Of a stretch of DNA of 64,000 bases, positions 35,626 to 44,824 are shown piece after piece. The notes under the pieces are model-generated. The model was not told the DNA's origin. It saw only the letters and a list, made by a program, of their open reading frames with translations, and did no database searches. The position numbers and the translations under genes are program-made. How positions within the stretch are numbered: position 1 is the first letter of the stretch; each line of letters starts with the position of its first letter. Where the stretch lies: positions 124,001 to 188,000 of the forward strand of contig CACIST010000001.1 of assembly GCA_902589395.1 (NCBI GenBank), written 5' to 3'. Source of the DNA: an uncultured Pelagibacteraceae bacterium. Its GTDB lineage: Bacteria; Pseudomonadota; Alphaproteobacteria; Pelagibacterales; Pelagibacteraceae.

Positions 35626-36327
35626 ATGAATAAATTAAAACATTTCACTTTTTTTCTTCTTCTAATTACTTTTAGTTTAATCAAACCAACTTATTCGAAT
35701 CAATTTAATTATTATGAGGACTTAGTAAAAGATTGGCCTAAAATTTTTCCTGATCAAAATAGAAATGCTGCAGGCCCAAAATTTTTCAAACATATTTTAA
35801 CTAAAAAAATTACCTACAAAGATTTTATTGAATACAACAAGTTATATTGTGCTGTGTCTGGATCATTGATTGATCCTAATAATAAACCAGAATTTGTATA
35901 TCTTAAAAATGTCGAAAATGACCAGAAAATATGCGGATTTTATCATAAGTGTTGTTACCCCTGCTCATGTGATTTAATGAAATACACAAAAGTAAAAAAG
36001 ATGAAATATACATTCACCGATGGTGAGAAAGAATTTTTTGTTCTCTCAATTAAAAATCCTTGTGGAAAAGAAGATTTTCCAAGAGAAGTAAATAAAGATT
36101 ATTTCTGCAACGGCAATAAACTTGATGATAATCAAGTGTTTGTATTGGGTGAGAGATTAGTAATTGGCTTATTTCATAATGCTAAAAAATGTAATTCACA
36201 AAGTATTTCTACTATTGATAATCACGAAATAACTGGACAGTACTGCGAACTAAGAAATAATGCTCCTCTTGAAGAGGTAAAGGGAGGTATGGGAGATATA
36301 TTTATAAGATTAGCAAAAGATAACTAA
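35626..36327 (+). CDS. Secreted cysteine-rich protein of unknown function
   Basis: I do not recognise this family. Residues 1-24 are a signal peptide ending PTYS, so the product is periplasmic or secreted. The mature 209 residues hold ten cysteines, four of them in a tight cluster KCCYPCSCD near residues 108-116, which suggests disulfides or metal binding. A Gly-rich GGMGDIFIRL motif is near the C-terminus. It follows the CRTAC1-like gene in the same orientation and may be co-transcribed. No catalytic residues can be assigned. It converges with a possible small ORF and the TPR glycosyltransferase gene. Confidence 0.75.
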   Translation: MNKLKHFTFFLLLITFSLIKPTYSNQFNYYEDLVKDWPKIFPDQNRNAAGPKFFKHILTKKITYKDFIEYNKLYCAVSGSLIDPNNKPEFVYLKNVENDQKICGFYHKCCYPCSCDLMKYTKVKKMKYTFTDGEKEFFVLSIKNPCGKEDFPREVNKDYFCNGNKLDDNQVFVLGERLVIGLFHNAKKCNSQSISTIDNHEITGQYCELRNNAPLEEVKGGMGDIFIRLAKDN

Positions 36328-36425
36328 ATTATACCTATTCCTTCTTTATAAAAATAAGCTCCTAAAATCAGTATTACTAAAATATAGATAATCCCAAAAA
36401 TAATATATTTAAATTTCTTTTTCAT
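36324..36425 (-). CDS. Possible small single-pass membrane protein (33 residues)
   Basis: An ATG at 36425, inside the last codons of the TPR glycosyltransferase gene, opens a 33-codon frame ending at TAG 36324. The peptide starts MKKKFKYIIFGIIYILVIL and has a basic N-terminus, one hydrophobic helix of about 18 residues and a short tail, which is the usual look of a real small membrane protein. The 17 bp overlap with the upstream gene would allow coupling. Against it: AT-rich DNA makes hydrophobic short frames by chance, and I know no homologue. Confidence 0.4.
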   Translation of the reverse strand: MKKKFKYIIFGIIYILVILILGAYFYKEGIGII

Positions 36426-38370
36426 TTATTAATTGTTGATAAATTTTTTCTAAATCTTTTGTGAAAGTTAAACTATCAAATAATTTTGAATGAGGAACAT
36501 TTTTCTTTATAGTTTCTTTAATTTCTTTTAATTTATTTTTGTCATTTCCTAGAGCTATTGCTTTTTCTTGGAATTCTTCAATACTATTTGTAACTAGTTC
36601 ATTCATATTTACTTGATTTAAAATACTTGCTGAAACTCTAGATGCAAATGACTTACCTTTTAAAGTCAAAATTGGAACTCCCATCCTAATAGCATCACTT
36701 GATGTGGTATGAGCGTTATATGGAAAAGAGTCTAGAAATAAATCTGCAAGTTCGTATCTTTTAAGATGAAATTCTCTGTCCATAGATTTAGCAAAAATTA
36801 TTCTATTTTTCTCTATATTTCTTTTTTTTGCCTCATTCAAAATATTAATTGTTCCCATTTCATCTTTTGTTTCCATAATCCATAAAATACTGTTCGGAAC
36901 CTTTTTCATAATATTAGTCCAAGCTGTAAACATATCTGGGGTATTTTTAAAATTTGCATTGAAATTACAAAAAACAACTGCATCTTCAGGTAACCCCAAC
37001 TCTCTTCTACTAAACTTTTTATCAGACATTGGTAAATTTTTTGGACATGCTTGATAACAATTTGGCAAATTAACTACTCTCTCTGTATAGTATTTTTTAT
37101 CAGCTTCAGGAATTATGATATTATCTGCTATTATTATATCGATAAAATTTGCACCCATTGTGCCCGGGTAACCTAAATAGTTAATTTGAATTGGAGCTAA
37201 ACGTGAATTAAAAATTGAAGCTCTATTGTACGCCGTGTATGCGCACAGGTCGATAGCAATATCAATTTTCATGTCTCTACTTAATTTAATTAAGTCCATA
37301 TCAGAAATATTTCTAACATTAATAAATTCTGTAAAAAAACCTTTAACAGTATCATAAATTTCACCTTTTGCTTCAGGACCAAAAGAAAATGCATACACGT
37401 CAAACTTTGATTTATCATGGTATTTAAATACATCCATCATTAGAAATAACATTGGATGGTTTCTAAAATCAGGTGAGAAATATCCTATCCTTATTTTGTC
37501 AGATTTTTTTTTTAAATATTTTTTTATTTTTAATTCTGGATCTTTATATTTGTCACTAACAAATATTTCTGCACAATTTTTATGGTGTTCAGGATTATCT
37601 ATTAAACTTAAAAGTGGAAATGGATTTATTGCTCTTTTCTTTTTATTTAAAAGTTCTATTAAATTATTTTTACCATGATCTAAATTACCCCAATCGTAGA
37701 GCATCATTTTTGTAAATATTAATTTACCGATTATATATTTATAGTTAGGATCAAGTTCTAATATTTTTTCAAAAACTTTCTTTGCTTCCTTGAGTTTATC
37801 TGTTGCTGATAAACTTGCACCTAAATTATCATATGCAATTACATAGTCAGGTTTAACTTTTACCGCTTGCTCATAAAAATACACAGACTCGTTATCTTTA
37901 TTCATTTCTTTATAAACACTTCCTAAACCATTATAAGCAAAAAAATTTTCTTTATTGTGTTTTAAGGCCTCATTAAAATATTCAATCGCTCTTTGAATTT
38001 TTTTTAAATATAGATAGCAGTTTCCAATATTACTGTATGCGTCTGAATAACCTGGTTTAATATTTAATGTTTGTTTAAACACATCAATTGCTTCAGCATA
38101 CTTACCAATTGTAGCGAGTGCTCCACCTAAGTTATTGAGGTTGTTAAAATGATTTTTATCTATTTCGTTTACTTTTCTGTAAAAATCAATTGATAGTTCT
38201 ATACTACCTTTTTGTAAGTAAGCATTTCCTATCTGAAAAAGCAGTTGTGAATTATTGTTATCCTCTTTTTGCAGTTCTAAATAAATATCTAAAGCTTCAT
38301 TTATCTTACCTTTTTTATGAAGGTTTGTGGCACTTTCAAAAGATTTATTAAAATTTTTCAATTTTTCCAA
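36409..38370 (-). CDS. TPR protein with O-GlcNAc-transferase-like (GT41) domain
   Basis: Residues about 10-225 are tetratricopeptide repeats with the usual 34-residue spacing (KINEALDIYLELQK, AEAIDVFKQTLNIKPGYSDAY and others). From about 289 the sequence matches the SPINDLY/OGT catalytic domain: RIGYFSPDFRNHP, INYLGYPGTMGANFIDIIIADN, VFCNFNANFKNTPD and LFLDSFPYNAHTTSSDA, the last contacting UDP-sugar. It probably glycosylates proteins in the cytosol. The start is a TTG at 38370, 13 bases inside the 3' end of dnaJ, so translation is coupled to a chaperone gene. Acceptors and sugar are unknown. Length 653. Confidence 0.9.
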   Translation of the reverse strand: MEKLKNFNKSFESATNLHKKGKINEALDIYLELQKEDNNNSQLLFQIGNAYLQKGSIELSIDFYRKVNEIDKNHFNNLNNLGGALATIGKYAEAIDVFKQTLNIKPGYSDAYSNIGNCYLYLKKIQRAIEYFNEALKHNKENFFAYNGLGSVYKEMNKDNESVYFYEQAVKVKPDYVIAYDNLGASLSATDKLKEAKKVFEKILELDPNYKYIIGKLIFTKMMLYDWGNLDHGKNNLIELLNKKKRAINPFPLLSLIDNPEHHKNCAEIFVSDKYKDPELKIKKYLKKKSDKIRIGYFSPDFRNHPMLFLMMDVFKYHDKSKFDVYAFSFGPEAKGEIYDTVKGFFTEFINVRNISDMDLIKLSRDMKIDIAIDLCAYTAYNRASIFNSRLAPIQINYLGYPGTMGANFIDIIIADNIIIPEADKKYYTERVVNLPNCYQACPKNLPMSDKKFSRRELGLPEDAVVFCNFNANFKNTPDMFTAWTNIMKKVPNSILWIMETKDEMGTINILNEAKKRNIEKNRIIFAKSMDREFHLKRYELADLFLDSFPYNAHTTSSDAIRMGVPILTLKGKSFASRVSASILNQVNMNELVTNSIEEFQEKAIALGNDKNKLKEIKETIKKNVPHSKLFDSLTFTKDLEKIYQQLINEKEI

Positions 38371-39488
38371 AAACTTTTTGCTTTTTTAAAGAATTTTTTT
38401 ATACTTGGATTTGATTTTTCATTTTCTATTTCTCTAAATTTCTCAAGTAATTCTTTTTGTTCTTTATTAAGAAAAACAGGAACCTCAGTATTAACTTGTA
38501 CATATAAATCCCCGTAGTCATTTCCTCTCATCAAGGGCATACCTTTTTCCCTTAATCTAAATTGTTTTCCACTTTGTGTGCCAGCTGGGATTTTTATCTT
38601 TGCTTTCCCACCATCTATTGTTGGTATTTTTATTTCAGCTCCTAAAGCAGCGTCTGCAATTGATATTGGACATTCAAAAAATAAGTTTTCCTCTGATCTT
38701 TTGAAAAGTTCATGAGAATTTACGTTAATAAATAAGTATAAATCACCATTACTAGCTCCTCTAGATCCAGCTTCTCCTTTGCCAGATAATCTAATTCTAG
38801 TTCCATCGTCTACTCCTTTAGGAATAGTCACAGATAGTCTCTTACTTGTTTGTTTTTTACCTGTGCCCCCACAGTTGGTACATGGGTGAGTTATTTGTTC
38901 ACCAGAACCTGCACACTGAGGGCAAGTTTGTTGTACAGTAAAAAACCCCTGGCTTGAGCGAACTTGTCCATGTCCTCCACACATTGAACACGTGCTAGCA
39001 CTATAGCCTGATTTTGAACCCGATCCGTTACAAACATCACATTTATCAGAAGTTGAGAATTTAATATCTTGTTTTTTTCCAGCATAAGCCTCCTCTAAAC
39101 TTATAGAGAGATCATATCTTAAATCTGAGCCACGGTTATTAGATCTTCTTGATCTTCTTCCACCTCCACCAAAACCTTCGCCAAAAAAGTCTTCAAAGAT
39201 ATCTGAAAAAGAGCCAGAAAAGTCAAAGTTTCCAAAACCACCTCTTCCACCTCCTCCACCATTTTCAAATGCAGCGTGACCAAAATTATCATAATTTTGT
39301 TTTCTCTCAGAATTTGATAGAACATGATATGCTTCCGAAGCTTCTTTGAATTTTTCTTCTGCTCCTTTGTCGCCCTTATTTTTATCTGGATGGTATTTTA
39401 CAGCTTGTTTTCTGTATGCTGCTTTTATTTGATCTGGACCAGCACTTTTTTCAACACCCAAAACATCGTAGTAATCTCTTTTTGCCAT
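38358..39488 (-). CDS. dnaJ: Chaperone DnaJ
   Basis: DnaJ delivers clients to DnaK and stimulates its ATPase. The J domain (1-70) has HPD at residues 33-35. A Gly/Phe-rich linker (about 75-125) includes GGGGGRGGFGNF. Four zinc-finger CxxCxGxG repeats follow (CDVCNGSG, CSMCGGHG, CPQCAGSG, CTNCGGTG), then the C-terminal substrate domains. The length of 376 is normal. It follows dnaK by 28 bp, and the OGT gene starts inside its 3' end. Confidence 0.97.
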   Translation of the reverse strand: MAKRDYYDVLGVEKSAGPDQIKAAYRKQAVKYHPDKNKGDKGAEEKFKEASEAYHVLSNSERKQNYDNFGHAAFENGGGGGRGGFGNFDFSGSFSDIFEDFFGEGFGGGGRRSRRSNNRGSDLRYDLSISLEEAYAGKKQDIKFSTSDKCDVCNGSGSKSGYSASTCSMCGGHGQVRSSQGFFTVQQTCPQCAGSGEQITHPCTNCGGTGKKQTSKRLSVTIPKGVDDGTRIRLSGKGEAGSRGASNGDLYLFINVNSHELFKRSEENLFFECPISIADAALGAEIKIPTIDGGKAKIKIPAGTQSGKQFRLREKGMPLMRGNDYGDLYVQVNTEVPVFLNKEQKELLEKFREIENEKSNPSIKKFFKKAKSFWKN

Positions 39489-39516
39489 AACTAGTTATAG
39501 ACAAATGGTTGATAGT

Positions 39517-41436
39517 TTAGGCGCTTTTTTCTTTATCGTCTTTTACTTCTTCAAAGTCTGCATCAACAACATTATCGTCTTTTTTCCCTTCATCTTTAGC
39601 ATCTTTAGGTGCATCGCCAGGTTTTGTACTTTGTTGTGATTTGTAAATAGCTTCACCAAGTTTCATTGAAGCTTGAACCAAATCTTGAGTTTTCTTTTTA
39701 ATTTCCTCTACATCAGTTCCTTTTAATGCGTTTCTTACATTCGCAGATGCATCTTCAATAGCTTTTTTGTCTGCATCAGAAACTTTACTGCCATGCTCTT
39801 TTAAATTTTTTTCAGTAGAATGAAGTAAAGTGTCAGCTTGGTTTCTTGCATCTACAGCTTCCCTTTTCTTTTTGTCGGCTTCTTTATTTGTTTCAGCATC
39901 CTTAACCATTTGATTTATTTCTTCATCACTTAAACCACCTGACGCTTGAATTTGAATCTTTTGCTCTTTACCAGTCCCTTTATCTTTTGCAGAAACATTT
40001 ACAATTCCGTTTGCGTCGATATCGAATGTAACTTCAATTTGAGGAACGCCTCTAGGAGCTGGAGCTATACCTACTAGTTCAAAATTACCTAAAACCTTGT
40101 TGTCAGAAGCCATATCCCTTTCACCCTGTAAAACTCTAATTGAAACTGCGGGTTGGTTGTCTTCTGCTGTTGAGAAAACCTGGCTTTTTTTGGTAGGTAT
40201 CGTTGTATTTTTTTCAATTAATTTAGTTGAAACTCCACCTAAAGTTTCTATTCCAAGAGATAGTGGTGTTACGTCTAATAATAGTACGTCTTTAACATCA
40301 CCTTGTAATACTCCAGCTTGAATAGCAGCACCCATTGCAACAACTTCATCAGGATTTACAGATTTGTTTGGTTCTTTTCCAAAGAAATTTTTAACTTCCT
40401 CTATTACTTTTGGCATTCTAGTCATTCCACCAACGAGTATTATTTCATCAATTTCGCTTGCACTTAAACCAGCATCTTTAAGAGCTGTTTCACAAGGCGG
40501 AATAGTTCTAGAAATAAGATCTTCAACAAGAGCCTCAAGTTTTGCTCTAGTCATTTTCATATTAATATGTTTTGGACCAGTTTTATCAGCTGTAATAAAT
40601 GGTAAATTTATCTCAGTTTGAGCAGCAGATGATAATTCAATTTTTGCTTTTTCTGCAGCTTCCTTAAGTCTTTGTAGTGCTAATTTATCTGATTTTAAGT
40701 CAATACCATTTTCTTTTTTGAATTCAGTTAATAGGTAATCAACAATTGTATTGTCAAAGTCTTCACCACCTAGGAAAGTATCCCCATTCGTTGATTTAAC
40801 TTCAAATACTCCATCTCCTAACTCAAGAATTGATACATCAAAAGTACCACCACCTAAATCATAGACAGCAATTTTATTGTTTGTTTTTTTATCTAAACCA
40901 TATGCAAGTGAGGCTGCTGTTGGCTCATTAATAATTCTTAAAACTTCTAAACCTGCTATTTTCCCAGCATCTTTAGTTGCTTGTCTTTGTGCATCATTAA
41001 AATAAGCTGGAACAGTTATTACAGCTTGAGAAACTTCTTGGCCTAAATATTTTTCAGCAGTCTCTTTCATTTTTTGAAGTGTAAAAGCAGAAATTTGAGA
41101 AGGCGAATATTTGTTACCCTTAGCTTCTATCCAAGCATCTCCTTTATCAGAGTTAACAATCTTAAAAGGTGCAGTCTCAACATCTTTTTTAACAGAAGGA
41201 TCATCAAAATTTCTTCCAATTAACCTTTTAACGGCAAATATTGTATTTTCTGGATTGGTTACCGCTTGTCTCTTTGCAGGTTGCCCAATTAATTTCTCAT
41301 CATTATCAGAAAATGCAACTACAGAAGGGGTTGTTCTCGCACCCTCAGCATTTTCCAAAACTTTAGCTTGTGTACCTTCCATTACAGCTACACAAGAGTT
41401 TGTTGTTCCTAAATCTATTCCTATTACCTTGCTCAT
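39517..41436 (-). CDS. dnaK: Chaperone DnaK (Hsp70)
   Basis: DnaK is the Hsp70 chaperone. It has the ATPase signatures [16 protein letters not shown] near residues 5-20, [17 protein letters not shown] near 193-210 and [10 protein letters not shown] near 341-350, a linker [16 protein letters not shown] near 384-399, the beta substrate domain and a helical lid with an acidic tail ending DKEKSA. The length of 639 is normal. A possible heat-shock promoter lies in the 76 bp gap to grpE upstream. Order grpE-dnaK-dnaJ on one strand is a compact heat-shock cluster. Confidence 0.98.
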   Translation of the reverse strand: MSKVIGIDLGTTNSCVAVMEGTQAKVLENAEGARTTPSVVAFSDNDEKLIGQPAKRQAVTNPENTIFAVKRLIGRNFDDPSVKKDVETAPFKIVNSDKGDAWIEAKGNKYSPSQISAFTLQKMKETAEKYLGQEVSQAVITVPAYFNDAQRQATKDAGKIAGLEVLRIINEPTAASLAYGLDKKTNNKIAVYDLGGGTFDVSILELGDGVFEVKSTNGDTFLGGEDFDNTIVDYLLTEFKKENGIDLKSDKLALQRLKEAAEKAKIELSSAAQTEINLPFITADKTGPKHINMKMTRAKLEALVEDLISRTIPPCETALKDAGLSASEIDEIILVGGMTRMPKVIEEVKNFFGKEPNKSVNPDEVVAMGAAIQAGVLQGDVKDVLLLDVTPLSLGIETLGGVSTKLIEKNTTIPTKKSQVFSTAEDNQPAVSIRVLQGERDMASDNKVLGNFELVGIAPAPRGVPQIEVTFDIDANGIVNVSAKDKGTGKEQKIQIQASGGLSDEEINQMVKDAETNKEADKKKREAVDARNQADTLLHSTEKNLKEHGSKVSDADKKAIEDASANVRNALKGTDVEEIKKKTQDLVQASMKLGEAIYKSQQSTKPGDAPKDAKDEGKKDDNVVDADFEEVKDDKEKSA

Positions 41437-41455
41437 AATTTAAATCCTAACCGTC

Positions 41456-41483
41456 ATATAAGTGCTAATTGTTAGACTACAAC
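41456..41483 (-). promoter_or_regulatory. Possible sigma-32-type promoter upstream of dnaK
   Basis: On the minus strand, GTTGTA (41478-41483) and CTTATAT (41456-41462) with 15 bases between lie 20-47 bases before the dnaK start. CTTATAT fits the alphaproteobacterial RpoH -10 and GTTGTA is close to the CTTGAA-type -35. It would give a dnaK-dnaJ transcript apart from grpE. Confidence 0.35.
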
Positions 41484-41512
41484 CGTTTACAATATTTAAA
41501 TTTTGGTTGATT

Positions 41513-42163
41513 TTATTGGTTTTTTTCATCTTTCGGGTCTTTTTTTTCTTCTTCTTTTACTTTTTTCTTTGAAACACCTACTAAAGAAGGTCGCAATAAT
41601 CTCTCTTTCATCATAAATCCTTTTTGTATTTCTTGAACGATAGTTCCAGGTTCTTTTGCGTCATCCTCAATTTCCATCATCGCTTGATGCAGATTTGGGT
41701 CAAGCTTTTCATTAATTGATTTAACAGGTTCAATATTATTTTTTTTGAATATTGAGAGCATATCACTATTAATAATATCCAAATGTTCTATGATTTTTTT
41801 AAGTGCATCTGTGTCCTTTAATTTTTCGTCATTTTCCAATACAGCTTTGGATCTTTCAAGATTATCTAACAAATTGAGTGCCTCTTTTGCAAAAGAGTAG
41901 CCACCATACTCATATGCATCCTCCTTCTCTTTTTCAAACCTTCTTCTCTGATTTTCCATCTCAGCAAATGTTCTTGCTAGCTTATCTTTGAGTTTCTCTA
42001 GTTCTTCTTCTGGGGTAAGTTTCTCTTCCTTTTTTTTTTCGGACGTTAAATTCTTATCTTCACTTTCTTGATTTATATCATCATTTTCTACTGTTTGAGT
42101 ATCTAGCTCAGTTTCCTCAGTAGTGTTTCCATCAATGTTTTCTTTTAATTCTTCCTTGTCCAT
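41513..42163 (-). CDS. grpE: Nucleotide exchange factor GrpE
   Basis: GrpE releases ADP from DnaK. The protein has an acidic, low-complexity start (residues 1-55), a long coiled coil (about 50-110 with LEKLKDKLARTFAEMENQRRR around 55-75) and the C-terminal beta domain with DPNLHQAMMEIED near 150-162 and GFMMKERLLRPSLVGV near 177-192. The length of 216 is usual. It is divergent from rdgB over 35 bp, so the promoter overlaps the rdgB start region. Confidence 0.96.
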   Translation of the reverse strand: MDKEELKENIDGNTTEETELDTQTVENDDINQESEDKNLTSEKKKEEKLTPEEELEKLKDKLARTFAEMENQRRRFEKEKEDAYEYGGYSFAKEALNLLDNLERSKAVLENDEKLKDTDALKKIIEHLDIINSDMLSIFKKNNIEPVKSINEKLDPNLHQAMMEIEDDAKEPGTIVQEIQKGFMMKERLLRPSLVGVSKKKVKEEEKKDPKDEKNQ

Positions 42164-42198
42164 ATTGTTTATATGGTAAGAAAAAGTATAATTTCTAG

Positions 42199-42801
42199 AT
42201 GTCTAAAAAAAAAATTAAAGAAATATTCATTGGCTCAAATAATAAAGGAAAACTTAAGGAAATTGCAGATCTACTACCAAAAAGTTTAAAAATTTATTCA
42301 AATTTAGACTTTAAAATACAAAGCCCAGTAGAAACAGGAAACACATTTGAACAAAACTCTCTTCTAAAAGCAAAATATTTTTCTAAAAAAACTAATAAAA
42401 TTTGTATGTCAGATGACTCTGGCATAGAAATTGATATTTTAGATAAAGCACCTGGGATATATTCAGCAGATTGGTCTGGAAAAAAAAGAAATTTTAATTT
42501 AGCTATTAAAAGAGTTTACAGCGAAATTTTTAAAAAAGATAAAAATTGGAAAAAAAAAAAAATTACAGCAAGATTTATCTGTGTTCTGACTATTTTTTGG
42601 CCGAATGGTAAATTTATAAGTAAAACTGGAAAAATTGAGGGTCGCATATCTAATTCTAAGAGAGGAAAAAATGGTTTTGGATATGATCCAATTTTTATTC
42701 CTAAAAGCAAAAGATTAACCTTTGGTGAAATGGACCCTGAAATTAAATATAGAATAGATCACCGTTCTGATGCGTTCAAAAAAATTAAAAGATTTTTTTA
42801 A
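42199..42801 (+). CDS. rdgB: XTP/dITP pyrophosphatase (RdgB/HAM1)
   Basis: RdgB hydrolyses dITP, XTP and dHAPTP to monophosphates, keeping deaminated purines out of DNA. GSNNKGKLKE at residues 12-21 and SDDSGIEID at 71-79 are the nucleotide and Mg sites; GFGYDPIF near 157-164 and HRSDAFKK near the end are also conserved. Length 200 is normal. The A-rich stretch around 42541-42560 encodes KKKK without breaking the frame. It converges with the LpoA-like gene by a 17 bp overlap. Confidence 0.95.
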   Translation: MSKKKIKEIFIGSNNKGKLKEIADLLPKSLKIYSNLDFKIQSPVETGNTFEQNSLLKAKYFSKKTNKICMSDDSGIEIDILDKAPGIYSADWSGKKRNFNLAIKRVYSEIFKKDKNWKKKKITARFICVLTIFWPNGKFISKTGKIEGRISNSKRGKNGFGYDPIFIPKSKRLTFGEMDPEIKYRIDHRSDAFKKIKRFF

Positions 42802-43936
42802 ATTTATTATTTTCAATGCTGTAAAAATTTAGTTGATGTGTAACTACATTTTTACTTATTTCAAAAATTCCTATTTTTCCCTTAAATTTATTTTTTTTAT
42901 AAAATATTTTTTTTGAAATATTAAAATCGTTTTCGTATATCAAGAAATATACTAATCCTATTAAATCATAACTCAAAAATGAAAGTTGGTCACCTTCCAA
43001 ACCGTAAATATTTTTAAAATCTTTCATAAAAAGTTCGTAATTAACTTTATTTACAGATGGAAAATATATTGGATGAAGAGAATTTTCATTTAATAGACTT
43101 TCATCAAACCATTGGTTTAAAGTAATATATGAAATTCTTTTTGATGAAACATCTGTATATAAAAGTGATGTAGCCACACTTTTTAAATTTTCATCAAAAT
43201 CAGTAATTATAACAGAGTCAAAATCTATATTCCCCAACGTATCTCTCTTTTTTAAGTTTTGAATTCTTCTCTCTTTATCTTTAAATGATAAACCTTCTAT
43301 TCTTTTAATTTCATATTTGAGATTATTTTTTCTTAATTGATATTTTGTCAACTCTTCAATCTGTTTGGTGAGTTTTGTTGGTTCTCTATCATAGTAAAAT
43401 ACTTTTTTGTGTTTAATCTTGGTTTTATTAATTGCTCCCTCTACTTCTTTTTTAAACTGTGATTTAGGAATTAAAAAAATACTTTTTGATAAATTTTTTT
43501 TATCAACAAATTTTTTTATTGTTTGTAATTGTGATATTGCATTTACACCTGCGCTAATAACATTTTTTGGATTATTGATTAATTTATTAGTAAAAGATAT
43601 AAAAGTTACATCTTCAAGGTCATCAAGATATTTTGTACTTTCATTAAATACAGGCCCAATAACTATTTTAACGCCCTCTTTATACAATTCTTTTGATGCT
43701 TTTAATGCATCGATAGGATTTGATTTTGTATCTTTTGGAAGTATTTCAATTCTATCATCATTTATTTTGTTTATGGCCATTCTTATTGATTTTATAATTT
43801 TTTCACCAATTACAGAATTATCTCCACTAAGAGGAACAATTAATCCAATCTTAATTTTTTCAGATGCAAATATATTTTGATTAAAAAAGCAGATACTTAA
43901 TAAGCAAAAAACTGACAATTTAATTAAAGTTTTCAT
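42785..43936 (-). CDS. LpoA-like / periplasmic binding-fold protein (YraM family)
   Basis: A signal peptide (residues 1-24) precedes a type 1 periplasmic-binding fold: IKIGLIVPLSGDNSVIGEKIIKSI near 28-51, IVIGPVFNESTKYL near 91-104 and a second lobe after about 150. The neighbourhood rsmI and BON lipoprotein next door matches the E. coli yraL-yraM(lpoA)-yraP order, so it probably corresponds to the alphaproteobacterial YraM-like protein, suggested activator of penicillin-binding proteins. An amino-acid ABC-transporter binding role is less likely since no permease or ATPase gene is near. Length 383 is normal. No lipobox Cys is present. Confidence 0.78.
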   Translation of the reverse strand: MKTLIKLSVFCLLSICFFNQNIFASEKIKIGLIVPLSGDNSVIGEKIIKSIRMAINKINDDRIEILPKDTKSNPIDALKASKELYKEGVKIVIGPVFNESTKYLDDLEDVTFISFTNKLINNPKNVISAGVNAISQLQTIKKFVDKKNLSKSIFLIPKSQFKKEVEGAINKTKIKHKKVFYYDREPTKLTKQIEELTKYQLRKNNLKYEIKRIEGLSFKDKERRIQNLKKRDTLGNIDFDSVIITDFDENLKSVATSLLYTDVSSKRISYITLNQWFDESLLNENSLHPIYFPSVNKVNYELFMKDFKNIYGLEGDQLSFLSYDLIGLVYFLIYENDFNISKKIFYKKNKFKGKIGIFEISKNVVTHQLNFYSIENNKFKKIF

Positions 43937-43972
43937 TTAAGTTTTAATAATATATTTAGATAAGTAATTCAT

Positions 43973-44824
43973 ATGAATTTAAACAACAATAAATTTAAAC
44001 CTGGGCTATATTGTGTTGCCACACCAATTGGTAATATGGGTGATATTTCATTTAGAGCTATTAAAATACTTCAAGAGTCTGATTTAATCTTATGTGAAGA
44101 CACAAGAGTTACAAAAAAAATACTCCAGAAGTTTGAAATAAATAAAAAACTTATTTCCAATCATAAGTTTAATGAAAATAAGAATTTAGAAAAAGTAATA
44201 GAAATTTTAAAAAATAATAAAATAGTATCATTAGTTACAGACGCTGGAACTCCTGCAGTTTCAGACCCTGGGAGAATACTAATAAAAGAGTGCGAGAAAA
44301 ATGATATTCAAATTTTTCCAATTCCAGGTGCATCTGCAGTAAGTGCTGCAATATCAATAAGTGGTTTTTCAGATAATTTTTATTTCTGTGGTTTTCTTCC
44401 AGAAAAACAAAACCAAATCAAAAAACTATTCACAAATTTATCATTACTTGAGAGTACAATAGTATTTTTTATATCACCAAATAAACTTGATAAAAGAATT
44501 AATGATTTAAAAGAATTTTTTTTTAATAGAGATATTATAATTTGTAGGGAAATTACAAAATATCATGAAGAATACATTAGAACTTCAGTCAAAGAATTAT
44601 CAAATATTAATTTTTCTAGAAAAGGTGAAGTAACCGTTGTTATTTCTGAGGCAAAAAAAGAAAAATTAAGTTTTAAAGAACTTGAAGAATCAGATAAAAA
44701 AAAAATCAATAAATTAATTAAAAAAATGTCTATTAAAGATATCGTAAAAAAAGTTTCAGAAAATAGAGAAATTTCAAAAAAACTGATCTATAACTATTGT
44801 CTTGAAGTAAAAAATGAGAATTAA
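43973..44824 (+). CDS. rsmI: 16S rRNA 2'-O-ribose C1402 methyltransferase RsmI
   Basis: RsmI methylates the ribose of C1402 in the 16S decoding centre. The tetrapyrrole-methylase fold is clear: CVATPIGNMGDIS at residues 14-26, ILCEDTRVTKK near 41-51, SLVTDAGTPAVSDPG near 82-96 and PIPGASAV near 113-120. A Lys-rich C-terminal tail suits RNA binding. The length of 283 is normal. It is divergent from the LpoA-like gene over 36 bp and overlaps the BON gene by 11 bp. The yraN gene that often follows is absent. Confidence 0.96.
   Translation: MNLNNNKFKPGLYCVATPIGNMGDISFRAIKILQESDLILCEDTRVTKKILQKFEINKKLISNHKFNENKNLEKVIEILKNNKIVSLVTDAGTPAVSDPGRILIKECEKNDIQIFPIPGASAVSAAISISGFSDNFYFCGFLPEKQNQIKKLFTNLSLLESTIVFFISPNKLDKRINDLKEFFFNRDIIICREITKYHEEYIRTSVKELSNINFSRKGEVTVVISEAKKEKLSFKELEESDKKKINKLIKKMSIKDIVKKVSENREISKKLIYNYCLEVKNEN

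Noticed and set aside
39119-39349. Short frames on both strands within the dnaJ Gly/Phe region
   Set aside because: Caused by the repetitive Gly-rich codons; dnaJ is intact in its own frame.
42541-42570. Long A run in rdgB as a possible frameshift
   Set aside because: The frame continues through the A run into conserved RdgB blocks, so no break is present.
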